DNA from: UBA5336 sp038745855
GTDB taxonomy: Bacteria > Pseudomonadota > Alphaproteobacteria > Caulobacterales > Hyphomonadaceae
Assembly (NCBI GenBank): GCA_038745855.1
Contig: JBCDLC010000003.1
Span: 62,001-126,000 of the forward strand
Reading direction: 5' to 3'
Length of the DNA: 64,000 bases
Shown: one piece after another, positions 43,881 through 51,832 of the stretch
Position numbering within the stretch: position 1 is the first letter of the stretch
Layout: each line of letters opens with the position of its first letter
Position numbers and translations under genes: made by a program
Notes under the pieces: model-generated
Seen by the model: only the letters and a program-made list of their open reading frames with translations
Told to the model about the DNA's origin: nothing
Database searches by the model: none

Positions 43881-44597
43881 TCAGACGGCCATCTCAACAG
43901 CGCCGATAGCGTTCAAGACGGCCCCATGAAGGTTGCCGTCTGTCGTGGTGAGCGAGGGCAGGATGATATCCGCATCCTCGGTCTCCACTTGGCTGGCAAA
44001 CGCGCCTGGTGTGAGGATCACTGAGAGGCCGGCCCGTTTGGCCGCCCGTGCCGAGGACGGGGTATCTTCGATTGCGATGACGTCGCCTGGCGCCAGGCCA
44101 GTTTTCTTCAGTGCGGCGTGATAGGCGTCGGGGGCAGGTTTGCCGATCTTCACATCGTCGCTGCATATGACCACGTCCATGGCGCTGCGTGAAAAACTTT
44201 CGTGGCCGAGATCGAAAATGGCATTGATGTTCTGGGTGCTGGTCGATGTCACGAAGCCGAGCTTGCCACCAGAGGCCTTCACCATTCCGGTCACCAGTTC
44301 GATCCCGGCTCTAAGAGGCGCCTTCGCGTCCACGATCGCAGCACACGCCAGCTTCGTCTTTCGCGAGTGAATCGTCTCGATAACATTGTCGCTGAGGCCT
44401 GCGGCTGTGGCGTTACTGAGCAGGCGCAAACGATCCTGACCGCCAACATAATTCAGCAGTTCACGATAGGTTTTGGGGTCCCAATGCCAGGGCAGGCCAG
44501 CTTCATTCAGCGCCGTGTTGTAGGCTTCACGCTGGAAATTCGACGTTTCCGCAACCACGCCAATCGAACCGAAGAAGACCGATTTCATCGCACGCAT
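43881..44597 (-). CDS. HAD-fold protein lacking the catalytic aspartate
   Basis: 238 residues in the CbbY/phosphonatase-like branch of the HAD superfamily. Motif II (GFVTSTS), motif III Lys (VKIGKPAPDAY) and motif IV (VIAIEDTPSSA) are present. Motif I, normally FDxDGxxxDT, reads VFFGSIGVVAET: both the nucleophile Asp and the acid/base Asp are replaced (Gly and Ile). The usual phosphoryl-transfer mechanism is therefore not possible. The cap domain (YNTALNEAGLPWHWD, LLNYVGGQDRLRLL) looks normal. It may have become a binding or regulatory protein, or use another chemistry. ATG codons at 44597 and 44588 are both plausible starts. It lies between the symporter and the HisD-like gene. Confidence 0.85.
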   Translation of the reverse strand: MRAMKSVFFGSIGVVAETSNFQREAYNTALNEAGLPWHWDPKTYRELLNYVGGQDRLRLLSNATAAGLSDNVIETIHSRKTKLACAAIVDAKAPLRAGIELVTGMVKASGGKLGFVTSTSTQNINAIFDLGHESFSRSAMDVVICSDDVKIGKPAPDAYHAALKKTGLAPGDVIAIEDTPSSARAAKRAGLSVILTPGAFASQVETEDADIILPSLTTTDGNLHGAVLNAIGAVEMAV

Positions 44598-44620
44598 GTC
44601 CCTTTGTCAGAGAAGTATCC

Positions 44621-44636
44621 TGTCATCTGAACGCAA
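44621..44636 (-). promoter_or_regulatory. weak LacI-type site before HAD-fold gene
   Basis: TGTCATCTGAACGCAA matches the cluster motif in 11 of 16 positions and keeps a GAACGCAA half. It lies 24 bp before the start codon. Alone it would not be convincing; its place before a cluster gene supports it. Confidence 0.3.
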
Positions 44637-44740
44637 CTGATGCGATTAACGTTCCCGGCAAGGATCACCAAAAAATTGTGGCGAAGTCCCCTGCCCGGCT
44701 CGTACTTGGTGGCAGCCCTTGTCCCAGCGGTGGTGAGAAA

Positions 44741-46372
44741 TCAGGCGCGTCCTAGCGTGGCGAAAAGCATGAGAAAGCCGATGATTGCCACGAAGTAGAT
44801 GAGGAGCCACCAACAGATCGGGTCAATTCGGCCGGGAACCAGATACCAGCCGTCCTTCTTTTCAGCCAGTAGGCCTTCTGCGAACCAGGTACTCTGACCC
44901 GGAACGGTCTGCACGTGCCATTCGCGTTGGAACCCATCGAAAAGCACGCTGGCAACCCACGCCACGACGATGTTGATCGCCCCGCCGATCACAACATACC
45001 AGGGCCAAGCGATGGTGGGCGGTTCCCAACCCAGGAATGGAACGCCGACCACGATGAGATAAAGACAAATAAAGCCTGCTACCACGCCGGTCAGCAGGCC
45101 CTTTTCAGTCGTATGTTTGGAGAAGAATCCCATTCCGAACATGGCCAACTTTGCGCCGACGAAGAAAGACGCTACGCGGCTTAATTCCTCGAGAATGGAT
45201 CCGCCGCTTCCCGCAAAGGTAAAGGCAATCGGGATTGCGAGGGCGGCCCAGACGATAGTAAAAACGCGCGAGGCCATCAGATAGTGCTGCTCACTCGCCG
45301 TTTTCTTGATGAAGCGCTGGTAGAAACCAACGACGGAAATAGTGGCAAGCGAATTCAGGGCTGAAGACAGGCTGGACATGGACGCAGACAGCACCGCGGC
45401 TGCGAGGATCCCCATCAGGCCCGGCAGTGCGAGCGAGTTGGCGAATACCAGGATAATCTCATTGGGCTGCTGAAATGGCCTCCCATCAAAATGCACATAC
45501 AGCAATGCACCAATGAAAAAGAACAGGAAGTAGATGAAGAACGCGGCGAACCCCATCATCAGGTAGGACTTCTTTGCATCACCAAGCGATTTGGCGGCCA
45601 AAGCTCGCTGCACCATCATTTGGTTGGTCCCGTAGACTGTGATGTGGAACAGCGACATTGCGAAAACGCCGGCCCAGATCGTTGGCGCGACGGAAAAGTC
45701 GAGGTCTGTATTGATCGGGTTGAGCTTGCCGTCCGTGGCCAGGCTATCGAACGCGCCGGAGAGGGGGCTGACCGCGCCAAGCAGCCCCCAAAGCACAATG
45801 CCTGCGCCGACAAACAGTATCACGCCCTGTAAAACATCGGTCCAGATTACCGCGTTCATCCCGCCAAGCATGGTGTAGACGAGCACCACAAGAGTCATGC
45901 CGATAACCGCCACGCGCACATCAACGCCAGTGACAAAGGTAATGACGACGGCCGTTGCAGTGAGGATTGAAGCGGATGTGATGGTCTGGGTGAGCAGGAA
46001 CAGGCCTGCCATCACCGTTCGCGAAGTGCCACCAAAACGGCGTTCAAGATACTCGTAGATCGAGGCGACGCCGCTGTTGTAGAAGAAAGGGAGAAAGAAA
46101 ACGACGACCGCGAAGATCACCAGCGGATAGTTGACATGGATCGCCAGCGCAGCCATGCCGTCGCCATATGCCCAAGCGGGTCCGCCGAGGAACGAAAGCG
46201 CGCTGACATAGGTTGCGATCACGGAAATGCCTATGGCCCACCAGGGTGTTGAGCGATCACCGAGTTGATAGTCTTCAGCAGACTGAATGCGGCGGCTCAT
46301 GGCCCAGCCAAGTGCGAGGTTTCCGGCGAGGTAAGCCAGAACAATGGTCCAATTCAGCAGGCCGAATGTCAT
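44741..46372 (-). CDS. sodium:solute symporter family protein
   Basis: 543 residues with about thirteen to fourteen membrane helices. The SSF pattern is clear: an N-terminal helix GLLNWTIVLAYLAGNLALG, the segment RRIQSAEDYQLGDRSTPWW, the family core VIATYVSALSFLGGPAWAY, and the later ASMSSLSSALNSLATISVVGFYQRF, which carries Na+-site serines. It imports a small organic solute with sodium. It sits between the TonB receptor gene and the HAD-fold gene in the LacI cluster, so it is the probable inner-membrane importer of the cluster's substrate. The solute is not predictable from sequence, although sugars and organic acids are common. Confidence 0.9.
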   Translation of the reverse strand: MTFGLLNWTIVLAYLAGNLALGWAMSRRIQSAEDYQLGDRSTPWWAIGISVIATYVSALSFLGGPAWAYGDGMAALAIHVNYPLVIFAVVVFFLPFFYNSGVASIYEYLERRFGGTSRTVMAGLFLLTQTITSASILTATAVVITFVTGVDVRVAVIGMTLVVLVYTMLGGMNAVIWTDVLQGVILFVGAGIVLWGLLGAVSPLSGAFDSLATDGKLNPINTDLDFSVAPTIWAGVFAMSLFHITVYGTNQMMVQRALAAKSLGDAKKSYLMMGFAAFFIYFLFFFIGALLYVHFDGRPFQQPNEIILVFANSLALPGLMGILAAAVLSASMSSLSSALNSLATISVVGFYQRFIKKTASEQHYLMASRVFTIVWAALAIPIAFTFAGSGGSILEELSRVASFFVGAKLAMFGMGFFSKHTTEKGLLTGVVAGFICLYLIVVGVPFLGWEPPTIAWPWYVVIGGAINIVVAWVASVLFDGFQREWHVQTVPGQSTWFAEGLLAEKKDGWYLVPGRIDPICWWLLIYFVAIIGFLMLFATLGRA

Positions 46373-46396
46373 TGGCGGCTTCCCGTCTGTCTTCTA

Positions 46397-46412
46397 CGTC
46401 TGTTGAACGCAA
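46397..46412 (-). promoter_or_regulatory. weak LacI-type half-site before symporter
   Basis: CGTCTGTTGAACGCAA keeps a GAACGCAA half, identical to that of the site at 44621, 25 bp before the symporter start. Overall match to the motif is only 9 of 16, so this is tentative. Confidence 0.22.
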
Positions 46413-46413
46413 A

Positions 46414-46442
46414 ACGGGGCGACCTCAAAGAGATCGCCCCGT
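46414..46442 (-). terminator. intrinsic terminator of TonB receptor gene
   Basis: On the minus strand a 9-bp perfect stem (ACGGGGCGA and TCGCCCCGT) with an 11-base loop is followed by TTTT. It starts 26 bp after the receptor stop, which is the expected place and orientation. It also insulates the symporter gene behind it, implying the symporter has its own promoter. Confidence 0.82.
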
Positions 46443-46467
46443 CAATGTCTAGCGATTACCGCCCATC

Positions 46468-48753
46468 CTAGCGGCGGAACCCGAGTCGGACGCCGTAAAT
46501 CGCTGGATCGCGGAAGTTTTGGACAATCGCATTCTGGCCAAAGCGAACCGTCCGATTGATCACTTCCTCGTCGGTGACATTGTCGCCAAACACCTCGGCG
46601 AACCAAGTGTCATCGGGCGACGCGTAGGTGAGGCGCAGATCGACTGTTGTGAAGTCATCCTGCTCGCCGAACGAGTAGTCGATGTCGTTCGTCGAATAGT
46701 CGCTCGAGTAGTAGATGTTGATCGACGGGGTCAGCATCCCTCCGCCACTGAGGGTGAAGTCGTAGAGACCACCAAGGCCGAGGGTTACGTCGGGGCTCAG
46801 CGGTACGCGGCCCCCGTCGAGGTTCACTGAGGATCCAGTCACCGGCTCATTGACTTGATAGTCGCCAAATTCAGAGTTCTGAATCGCAGCCCTGGCTGTG
46901 AGCAAGAGCTCATTGGTTGGTGCCCAATCGGCCTCAAGTTCCAGGCCGGTTGAGGTGGCTTCGCCGGCGTTGGTTGAGATCGCGAGCGTGGTCGCACCGA
47001 CATTCACAAACTCCTGAGCCAGCAAATCCTCGAACTCGTTTTGATAGAGGACCGCGTTGAGCACGAGATCCCCATCAAGCAACACGTTCTTGGAGCCAAT
47101 TTCGTAGGCAATCACTTCCTGCGGCCCGAACGAAGCGCCGCCTGTCACCTCGTCGATGCCATTATTGAAACCGCCAGACTGGAAGCCCGTAGATACCGAA
47201 ACGTACAACAGGCTGTCGTCAGACACGTCGAATTCGCCGCCAAGGCGCCAGGTCGTCTTGTCGAACGTGGCGTCGTCGGTTGTGACGGGTCGCGGCGAGC
47301 CATCATCGTTGAAGAAGGATACTGGAGTCGTATTCCGGCCTGCGGTCACCCGGGCAAAGTCCTTCTCATCCTCGGTGTACCGTAATCCAGCCGTGACGCG
47401 CAGAATATCTGTCAACGCGTAGGTGCCTTGCCCGTAGATCGCAATTGAATCGGTTTCAACATCGGCGCGGGCATTGAAGTCCGAGAAGAAGGCGGTGGCT
47501 ACAGTCCCATCGGGCGTATTTGTCACCGGGTCGGTGTTGAAAAGACGGTCGAAGATGAACAGGCCCCGTTTGTCTTCCTGGAGAAGGAAGGCGCCAGCGG
47601 TCCACTCGAGCGGCCCATCGGTGGCTGAGGTGAGCTGCAACTCCTGGGTGGTCGCAATCACCTCGTCTTCTTGACCGGCAAAGCCACTGTTGAAGCGCGA
47701 CAGATCGGTGTCGGCGTTCCGTGCTGTTTCGAAGTCGACGTAGCTCAGCAACACCTTGGCGTTTGCAAAGCCCAAGTCGAAATTGCCTTCGAGATCTATA
47801 CTCGTCTGCTCAGTGTCGAGCGTGGTCTCGAAATCCGTATCAATGGTGTAGGGGTCTGCAATCACGGGGCTATTGCCGCCGCCGACGCGGGGGTTAACCG
47901 GTGTGATCCCGCCAGTCAAAACGCCTTCCAAGCTGGATGTGTCGGTGGGTGTGCCGATCAGCTTATATCCGAATTCACTGTTACCGTTGCCGCCCTGGCT
48001 CCATGTGCTTGCGCGGAGGGTGAAGTCCATCGTGTCAGTGGGCTCGAACCGAAGCTGAGCGCGGGCGTATTGCTCATCTTTGTCGCGCAAACCGGCGTCG
48101 GGATTGAAGTCATTCTCGACGATGAAATCGTGCTGCTCGACCGCCGCAGTGATGCGGAAGAAAAGGTTATCGGTAAGCGGCGCGTTCCCGTAGGCCTCGG
48201 TTCGCACACGCTCGTAATTACCGAGGGTGACGGTCCCGCCATATTCAATCTCGTCCGTTGGCTGATTTGATATGATGTTTACCGCGCCGCCAAAGGAGTT
48301 TCGGCCATAGAGCGTACCCTGGGGCCCGCGCAAAACTTCAACGCGCTCGACATCGACGATCGACGCCAACGCTTGCGAGGTCAGTGAGCGGTAAACGCCG
48401 TCCACATAAAAAGCGACGATGGGATCTTGTTGTACGGAGACATTTTCAGTTCGCGCACCACGGATTGCCGGACGAGCGTCTGTGCCGGACTGGCCGAATT
48501 GAAGGCCGGGTGCGAGCTTGTCGAGCGTGGACAGGTCGGTGATTCCAGCAGCAGAGAGCACCTCGCCGGAAACCGCGGTGACGGACAGAGGGACATCCTG
48601 AACGCTTTCCGCGCGCTTTTCGGCAGTGACTGTAATCACACCGAGCTTGCGTTCGTTCTCCACCGGTGCGTCCTGCGCAAGAGCCGGCGCGGCGAAAGCG
48701 GTCGCACTCAGCGCCGCGACGCTCGTCAATATGGTTGATGATTTCGGCTTCAT
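46468..48753 (-). CDS. TonB-dependent receptor of catabolic cluster
   Basis: 761 residues. A signal peptide ends near APALAQ, followed by a TonB box (VITVTAEKR) and the plug domain with VQDVPLSVTAVSGE, LDKLAPGLQF, IRGARTENVS and VERVEVLRGPQGTLYG. The barrel follows, and the C-terminus ends in VRLGFRR. It belongs to the FecA-unlike outer-membrane receptor group (FyuA/Pupa-like plug) that is widespread in sphingomonad-type and marine bacteria, many of which import organic compounds other than siderophores. Its position next to a sodium symporter and dehydrogenases suggests uptake of the cluster's substrate across the outer membrane. It is divergent from the SnoaL operon with a 256-bp shared promoter region holding two LacI-type sites, and it ends in a clear terminator. 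Confidence 0.9.
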   Translation of the reverse strand: MKPKSSTILTSVAALSATAFAAPALAQDAPVENERKLGVITVTAEKRAESVQDVPLSVTAVSGEVLSAAGITDLSTLDKLAPGLQFGQSGTDARPAIRGARTENVSVQQDPIVAFYVDGVYRSLTSQALASIVDVERVEVLRGPQGTLYGRNSFGGAVNIISNQPTDEIEYGGTVTLGNYERVRTEAYGNAPLTDNLFFRITAAVEQHDFIVENDFNPDAGLRDKDEQYARAQLRFEPTDTMDFTLRASTWSQGGNGNSEFGYKLIGTPTDTSSLEGVLTGGITPVNPRVGGGNSPVIADPYTIDTDFETTLDTEQTSIDLEGNFDLGFANAKVLLSYVDFETARNADTDLSRFNSGFAGQEDEVIATTQELQLTSATDGPLEWTAGAFLLQEDKRGLFIFDRLFNTDPVTNTPDGTVATAFFSDFNARADVETDSIAIYGQGTYALTDILRVTAGLRYTEDEKDFARVTAGRNTTPVSFFNDDGSPRPVTTDDATFDKTTWRLGGEFDVSDDSLLYVSVSTGFQSGGFNNGIDEVTGGASFGPQEVIAYEIGSKNVLLDGDLVLNAVLYQNEFEDLLAQEFVNVGATTLAISTNAGEATSTGLELEADWAPTNELLLTARAAIQNSEFGDYQVNEPVTGSSVNLDGGRVPLSPDVTLGLGGLYDFTLSGGGMLTPSINIYYSSDYSTNDIDYSFGEQDDFTTVDLRLTYASPDDTWFAEVFGDNVTDEEVINRTVRFGQNAIVQNFRDPAIYGVRLGFRR

Positions 48754-48796
48754 AGAATTCTCCCGACGTCCTTTTTATACGCCAATGGTGCATACA

Positions 48797-48812
48797 CTGA
48801 CTTCGAATTCAA
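48797..48812 (-). promoter_or_regulatory. LacI-type operator before TonB receptor
   Basis: CTGACTTCGAATTCAA matches TTGCATTCGAATGCAA in 12 of 16 positions, including the CGAAT core, 44 bp before the receptor start. Confidence 0.5.
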
Positions 48813-48967
48813 TTGCGCGACGCCAAATCAGCGTCACGCGCGCAAGTTGTTGCAAATAAGTGACGACGCGCGGGGAGCAGAAGTATCCTGTCCGCAAGGT
48901 ATCCGTCGGCTCGGAGCCGCTTGCGTCGTAACTTCTGGATTGCGCACCGTGGCGCGCGCCCAGTATG

Positions 48968-48983
48968 CTGACTGCGAATGCAA
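48968..48983 (+). promoter_or_regulatory. LacI-type operator before SnoaL operon
   Basis: CTGACTGCGAATGCAA has a perfect GAATGCAA half and matches the motif in 12 of 16 positions, 27 bp before the ATG of the first SnoaL gene. It shares the CTGACT left half with the site at 48797. Confidence 0.5.
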
Positions 48984-49009
48984 ACCTTAAGTGAAGTGGG
49001 AAGGCACTT

Positions 49010-50026
49010 ATGGCGACACTTCAGGATGCCAAAACGGCTGTTTTGTCCTTTCGTCGACACTTCGACATCTTCACACAGGACATGATGCACGCCTCGGCGG
49101 GTGAAAGCTGCGCTCCCGACTTTCTATGGCGCGGGATGCACCCTTTCGGCGAGATCAGAGGCTATGGCGGGGTCATTGAAGCCTTTTGGGCCCCGCTCCG
49201 TCATGCCTTTGCGGGACTGCACCGGCGCGAGGACATCTTCTTTGCGGGGCGTAATGATGCAGAGGATGGAAACGGCGACTGGGTGTGCTCGATGGGGCAC
49301 CTCGTAGGGCTGTTTGACCACGATTTCCTATCGATCCCAGCAACAGGCCGCATGGCAAGCTTGCGCTATGCGGAGTTTTTTCGCGTCGATGATGGTGTTC
49401 TTCGAGAGGGCGCGCTTTTCGTGGATCTCCTGGGCTTGATGCACGATGCGGGGTGTTATCCGCTGCCGCCCATGACGGGACATTTCTTTCGCTATCCTGG
49501 GCCGCGAACCCATGATGGGCTGTTGATGGTAGATCAGCCTGAAAGTGAGACGGAGAAAACTCTGGCCCTCGTCAATGAGATGATCTCGGACCTCCGCGGC
49601 CTGAATGCGCTTGAAAAATACCGGTGCCCACCGGAGCTGCTCCGCAAGACCTGGCATGAGGATATGGTCTGGTATGGCCCGTGCGGGATCGGCGCAAGCT
49701 TCACCATCAAGCGCTACCAGAAGCAGCATCAGTATCCGTTCCGGGTCAATCTGGCGGACAAGAGCTACATAGGCCATATCGCGCGCATTGCAGAAGGGCA
49801 TTATTGCGGTTTCTTCGGCTGGCCCAATCTCAAAAACCGCAATACCGGCGGCTTTCTCGGACTGCCTGCAGCGCGCGACACGGCCGAAATGCGGATCGTC
49901 GACGTTTATCGTCGCGCAGGGGATAAATTAGCAGAGAATTGGGTCTTCATCGATCTACCCCACTATCTCTCGCAGCAGGGGATCGACGTGTTTGAGCGCT
50001 TGAAGCAACTGCGCCGGATTGATTAG
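49010..50026 (+). CDS. double SnoaL/NTF2-like protein
   Basis: A 338-residue protein made of two NTF2-like folds. The first (about residues 10-160) includes FLWRGMHPFGEIRGYGGVIE, the usual SnoaL layout of a helix followed by substrate-pocket strands. The second (about 180-330) includes LRKTWHEDMVWYGPCGIGAS and RNTGGFLGLP. SnoaL folds bind small ligands and can act as cyclases, isomerases or hydratases. No catalytic residue can be assigned safely here. It opens the plus-strand operon (cupin, SDR, second SnoaL, amidohydrolase) behind a LacI-type site. The function within the pathway is unknown. Confidence 0.75.
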   Translation: MATLQDAKTAVLSFRRHFDIFTQDMMHASAGESCAPDFLWRGMHPFGEIRGYGGVIEAFWAPLRHAFAGLHRREDIFFAGRNDAEDGNGDWVCSMGHLVGLFDHDFLSIPATGRMASLRYAEFFRVDDGVLREGALFVDLLGLMHDAGCYPLPPMTGHFFRYPGPRTHDGLLMVDQPESETEKTLALVNEMISDLRGLNALEKYRCPPELLRKTWHEDMVWYGPCGIGASFTIKRYQKQHQYPFRVNLADKSYIGHIARIAEGHYCGFFGWPNLKNRNTGGFLGLPAARDTAEMRIVDVYRRAGDKLAENWVFIDLPHYLSQQGIDVFERLKQLRRID

Positions 50027-50057
50027 TCAGATCGCTCCCATCTCGCTCAAACGAAAA

Positions 50058-50073
50058 TTGACTTCGAATGCAT
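50058..50073 (+). promoter_or_regulatory. LacI-type operator before cupin gene
   Basis: TTGACTTCGAATGCAT matches the motif in 13 of 16 positions and lies 36 bp before the cupin start, in the 82-bp gap after the first SnoaL gene. Confidence 0.55.
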
Positions 50074-50108
50074 GCACTGCAACCCTGTCACCTGGGAGCA
50101 TTAGACCC

Positions 50109-51101
50109 ATGGACAACACCGTGATGCGCAGAGCCTCGAGGATCGACAAACGCATTGTGCGCTACGGCGATCTGAAGCCGTGTTTCGATGCCTTTATCGA
50201 CACGCGAACACCCGGCTCCGACAAGAAGGAAAACTTCACGATCGTCGGTCCGGGCGTATCGGAAAACCCAAACCAGCACGTCCACATAGCGGAGCCCCAT
50301 GGCTTCAACATCGGTGGCGCACGCCAGCCCGCAGGCTGCACCAATTCCCAGCACAGCCACGACACAGCAGAGGTATTCTACGTCCATTCCGGCACTTGGC
50401 GATTTGATCTCGGCGAGCACGGCGAGGATGCGCGGGCGGTAATCGGGCCTGGCGATCTGATTTCCATACCGACCCGACTTTTCCGGGGTTTTACCAATGT
50501 TGGCGAAGGCAATGGCTTCCTTTGGGCGGTATTGGGCGGGGATGATCCAGGCCGTGTGCTGTGGGCACCAAAGGTATTCGACATGGCTAAAGAATATGGC
50601 TTGGTTCTGATGGAGGACGGCATGCTGGTCGACACCGGCAAAGGCGAGTCCGTCCCCGCAGGCAAGCGCGCTATGCCCGTCACATCCAGCGCCCAGTGCG
50701 ACGCGCTGCAGCGCTTCAGCAATGACCAACTCGAAGCCTGTATCTCCCGGTCTGGAAGGCCAGGCCCCAAGGGTGCTTTCGAGAGTATCGACGGCGTTCG
50801 GGAAACCTATCTTATCGGCGAAGGTCGCATGGACTGGCCCCACGGGTTCCGCGTGTCGGAACTGGTTCTGGCGCCCGGGGCGGAGGTTCCTTCCCACCGA
50901 CTTGATACGCCTGATGTCTGGTTTGTTCAGGCGGGCGAACTGGCCTGCACCATCGGCGACGATAGAGCGGTCTGCGGCGCAGGGGACACCATCACGGTCC
51001 CACGTGGGGAGATCCGTTCGCTGCGCAATGTCGGCGATGCGGCTTGTACCGTTGTCGCGGTGCGCGGCGGAGATGAGAGCGCTGAGGCCTGCTGGTCATG
51101 A
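50109..51101 (+). CDS. double-cupin protein
   Basis: About 330 residues with two cupin barrels. The first has metal-ligand candidates in TNSQHSHDTAEVFYVHSGTW (two His, one Glu) and GPGDLISIPTRLFRGFTNVG. The second, starting near residue 240, has VSELVLAPGAEVPSHRLDTP, DVWFVQAGEL and GAGDTITVPRGEIRSLRN, with fewer metal ligands. This double arrangement is seen in bicupin dioxygenases (for example the gentisate type) and in sugar-related isomerases. The chosen ATG follows GGGAG at a good distance; upstream in-frame starts would enter the preceding gene. The stop overlaps the SDR start. Enzymatic identity is open. Confidence 0.78.
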   Translation: MDNTVMRRASRIDKRIVRYGDLKPCFDAFIDTRTPGSDKKENFTIVGPGVSENPNQHVHIAEPHGFNIGGARQPAGCTNSQHSHDTAEVFYVHSGTWRFDLGEHGEDARAVIGPGDLISIPTRLFRGFTNVGEGNGFLWAVLGGDDPGRVLWAPKVFDMAKEYGLVLMEDGMLVDTGKGESVPAGKRAMPVTSSAQCDALQRFSNDQLEACISRSGRPGPKGAFESIDGVRETYLIGEGRMDWPHGFRVSELVLAPGAEVPSHRLDTPDVWFVQAGELACTIGDDRAVCGAGDTITVPRGEIRSLRNVGDAACTVVAVRGGDESAEACWS

Positions 51102-51823
51102 GCCGGCCCTTGGAGGGCAAGACAGCGCTCATCACCGGCGCGAGTCGCGGCATTGGCCGGGCGATCGCGGAACGCCTACACGGTGCAGGGGCGACAGTCA
51201 TTCCAGTAGCGCGAGCGTCGGACGACTTTACAGCCATTGTGAAAGCGCTCGGTGAACGGTGCATGCCATGGACGGGCGATGCCTCGTCGGACGAATGCCT
51301 CTCGTGGATCGATGGGCAACCCCCAATCGATATCCTGGTGAACAATGTTGGCACCAACGTCCCCAAACCCATGGCAGAGGTGGAAGATGAGGTGCTCGAC
51401 CAGATGATCGATCTGAACATTCGCACAACGTATCGTGTCTCTCGTCATGCGACCTCGCGTATGGATGACGGCGGCCGCGTCATCAACATCACTTCTCAAA
51501 TGGGCCACGTGGGCTCGCCAGGGCGCACTGTCTACTGCATGACCAAACACGCCATTGAGGGCCTGACGAGGGCCATGGCGGTAGAGCTGGCGCCCCGTGG
51601 TATCAGGGTTAATTCCGTGGCGCCGACCTTTGTGGAAACACCAATGACAGCGCCGATGTTGGCAGACCCCGAATTTCGCGCCTTCGTGGATCGCATGATC
51701 CCGCTAGGCCAGACCGCCAAGCCGGAGGACGTCGCAGAGGCCGTTGCTTACCTGGCGGGCCCAGGCGGGGCTATGGTGACCGGCACGAGCCTGGTTGTAG
51801 ATGGCGGTTGGACCGCACAATAG
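51098..51823 (+). CDS. short-chain dehydrogenase/reductase (SDR)
   Basis: A 241-residue classical SDR. The NAD(P)-binding motif is TGASRGIGRAIAE, the NNVG motif follows (DILVNNVGTN), and the catalytic set is Ser in NITSQMG and Tyr-Lys in YCMTKH. The C-terminal end VTGTSLVVDGGW is typical. It oxidises or reduces a hydroxyl or keto group of the pathway substrate in the cytoplasm. Its ATG overlaps the cupin stop (ATGA), and the second SnoaL gene starts nine bases after its stop. Substrate specificity cannot be read from sequence. Confidence 0.92.
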   Translation: MSRPLEGKTALITGASRGIGRAIAERLHGAGATVIPVARASDDFTAIVKALGERCMPWTGDASSDECLSWIDGQPPIDILVNNVGTNVPKPMAEVEDEVLDQMIDLNIRTTYRVSRHATSRMDDGGRVINITSQMGHVGSPGRTVYCMTKHAIEGLTRAMAVELAPRGIRVNSVAPTFVETPMTAPMLADPEFRAFVDRMIPLGQTAKPEDVAEAVAYLAGPGGAMVTGTSLVVDGGWTAQ

Positions 51824-51832
51824 GATCCAGCG

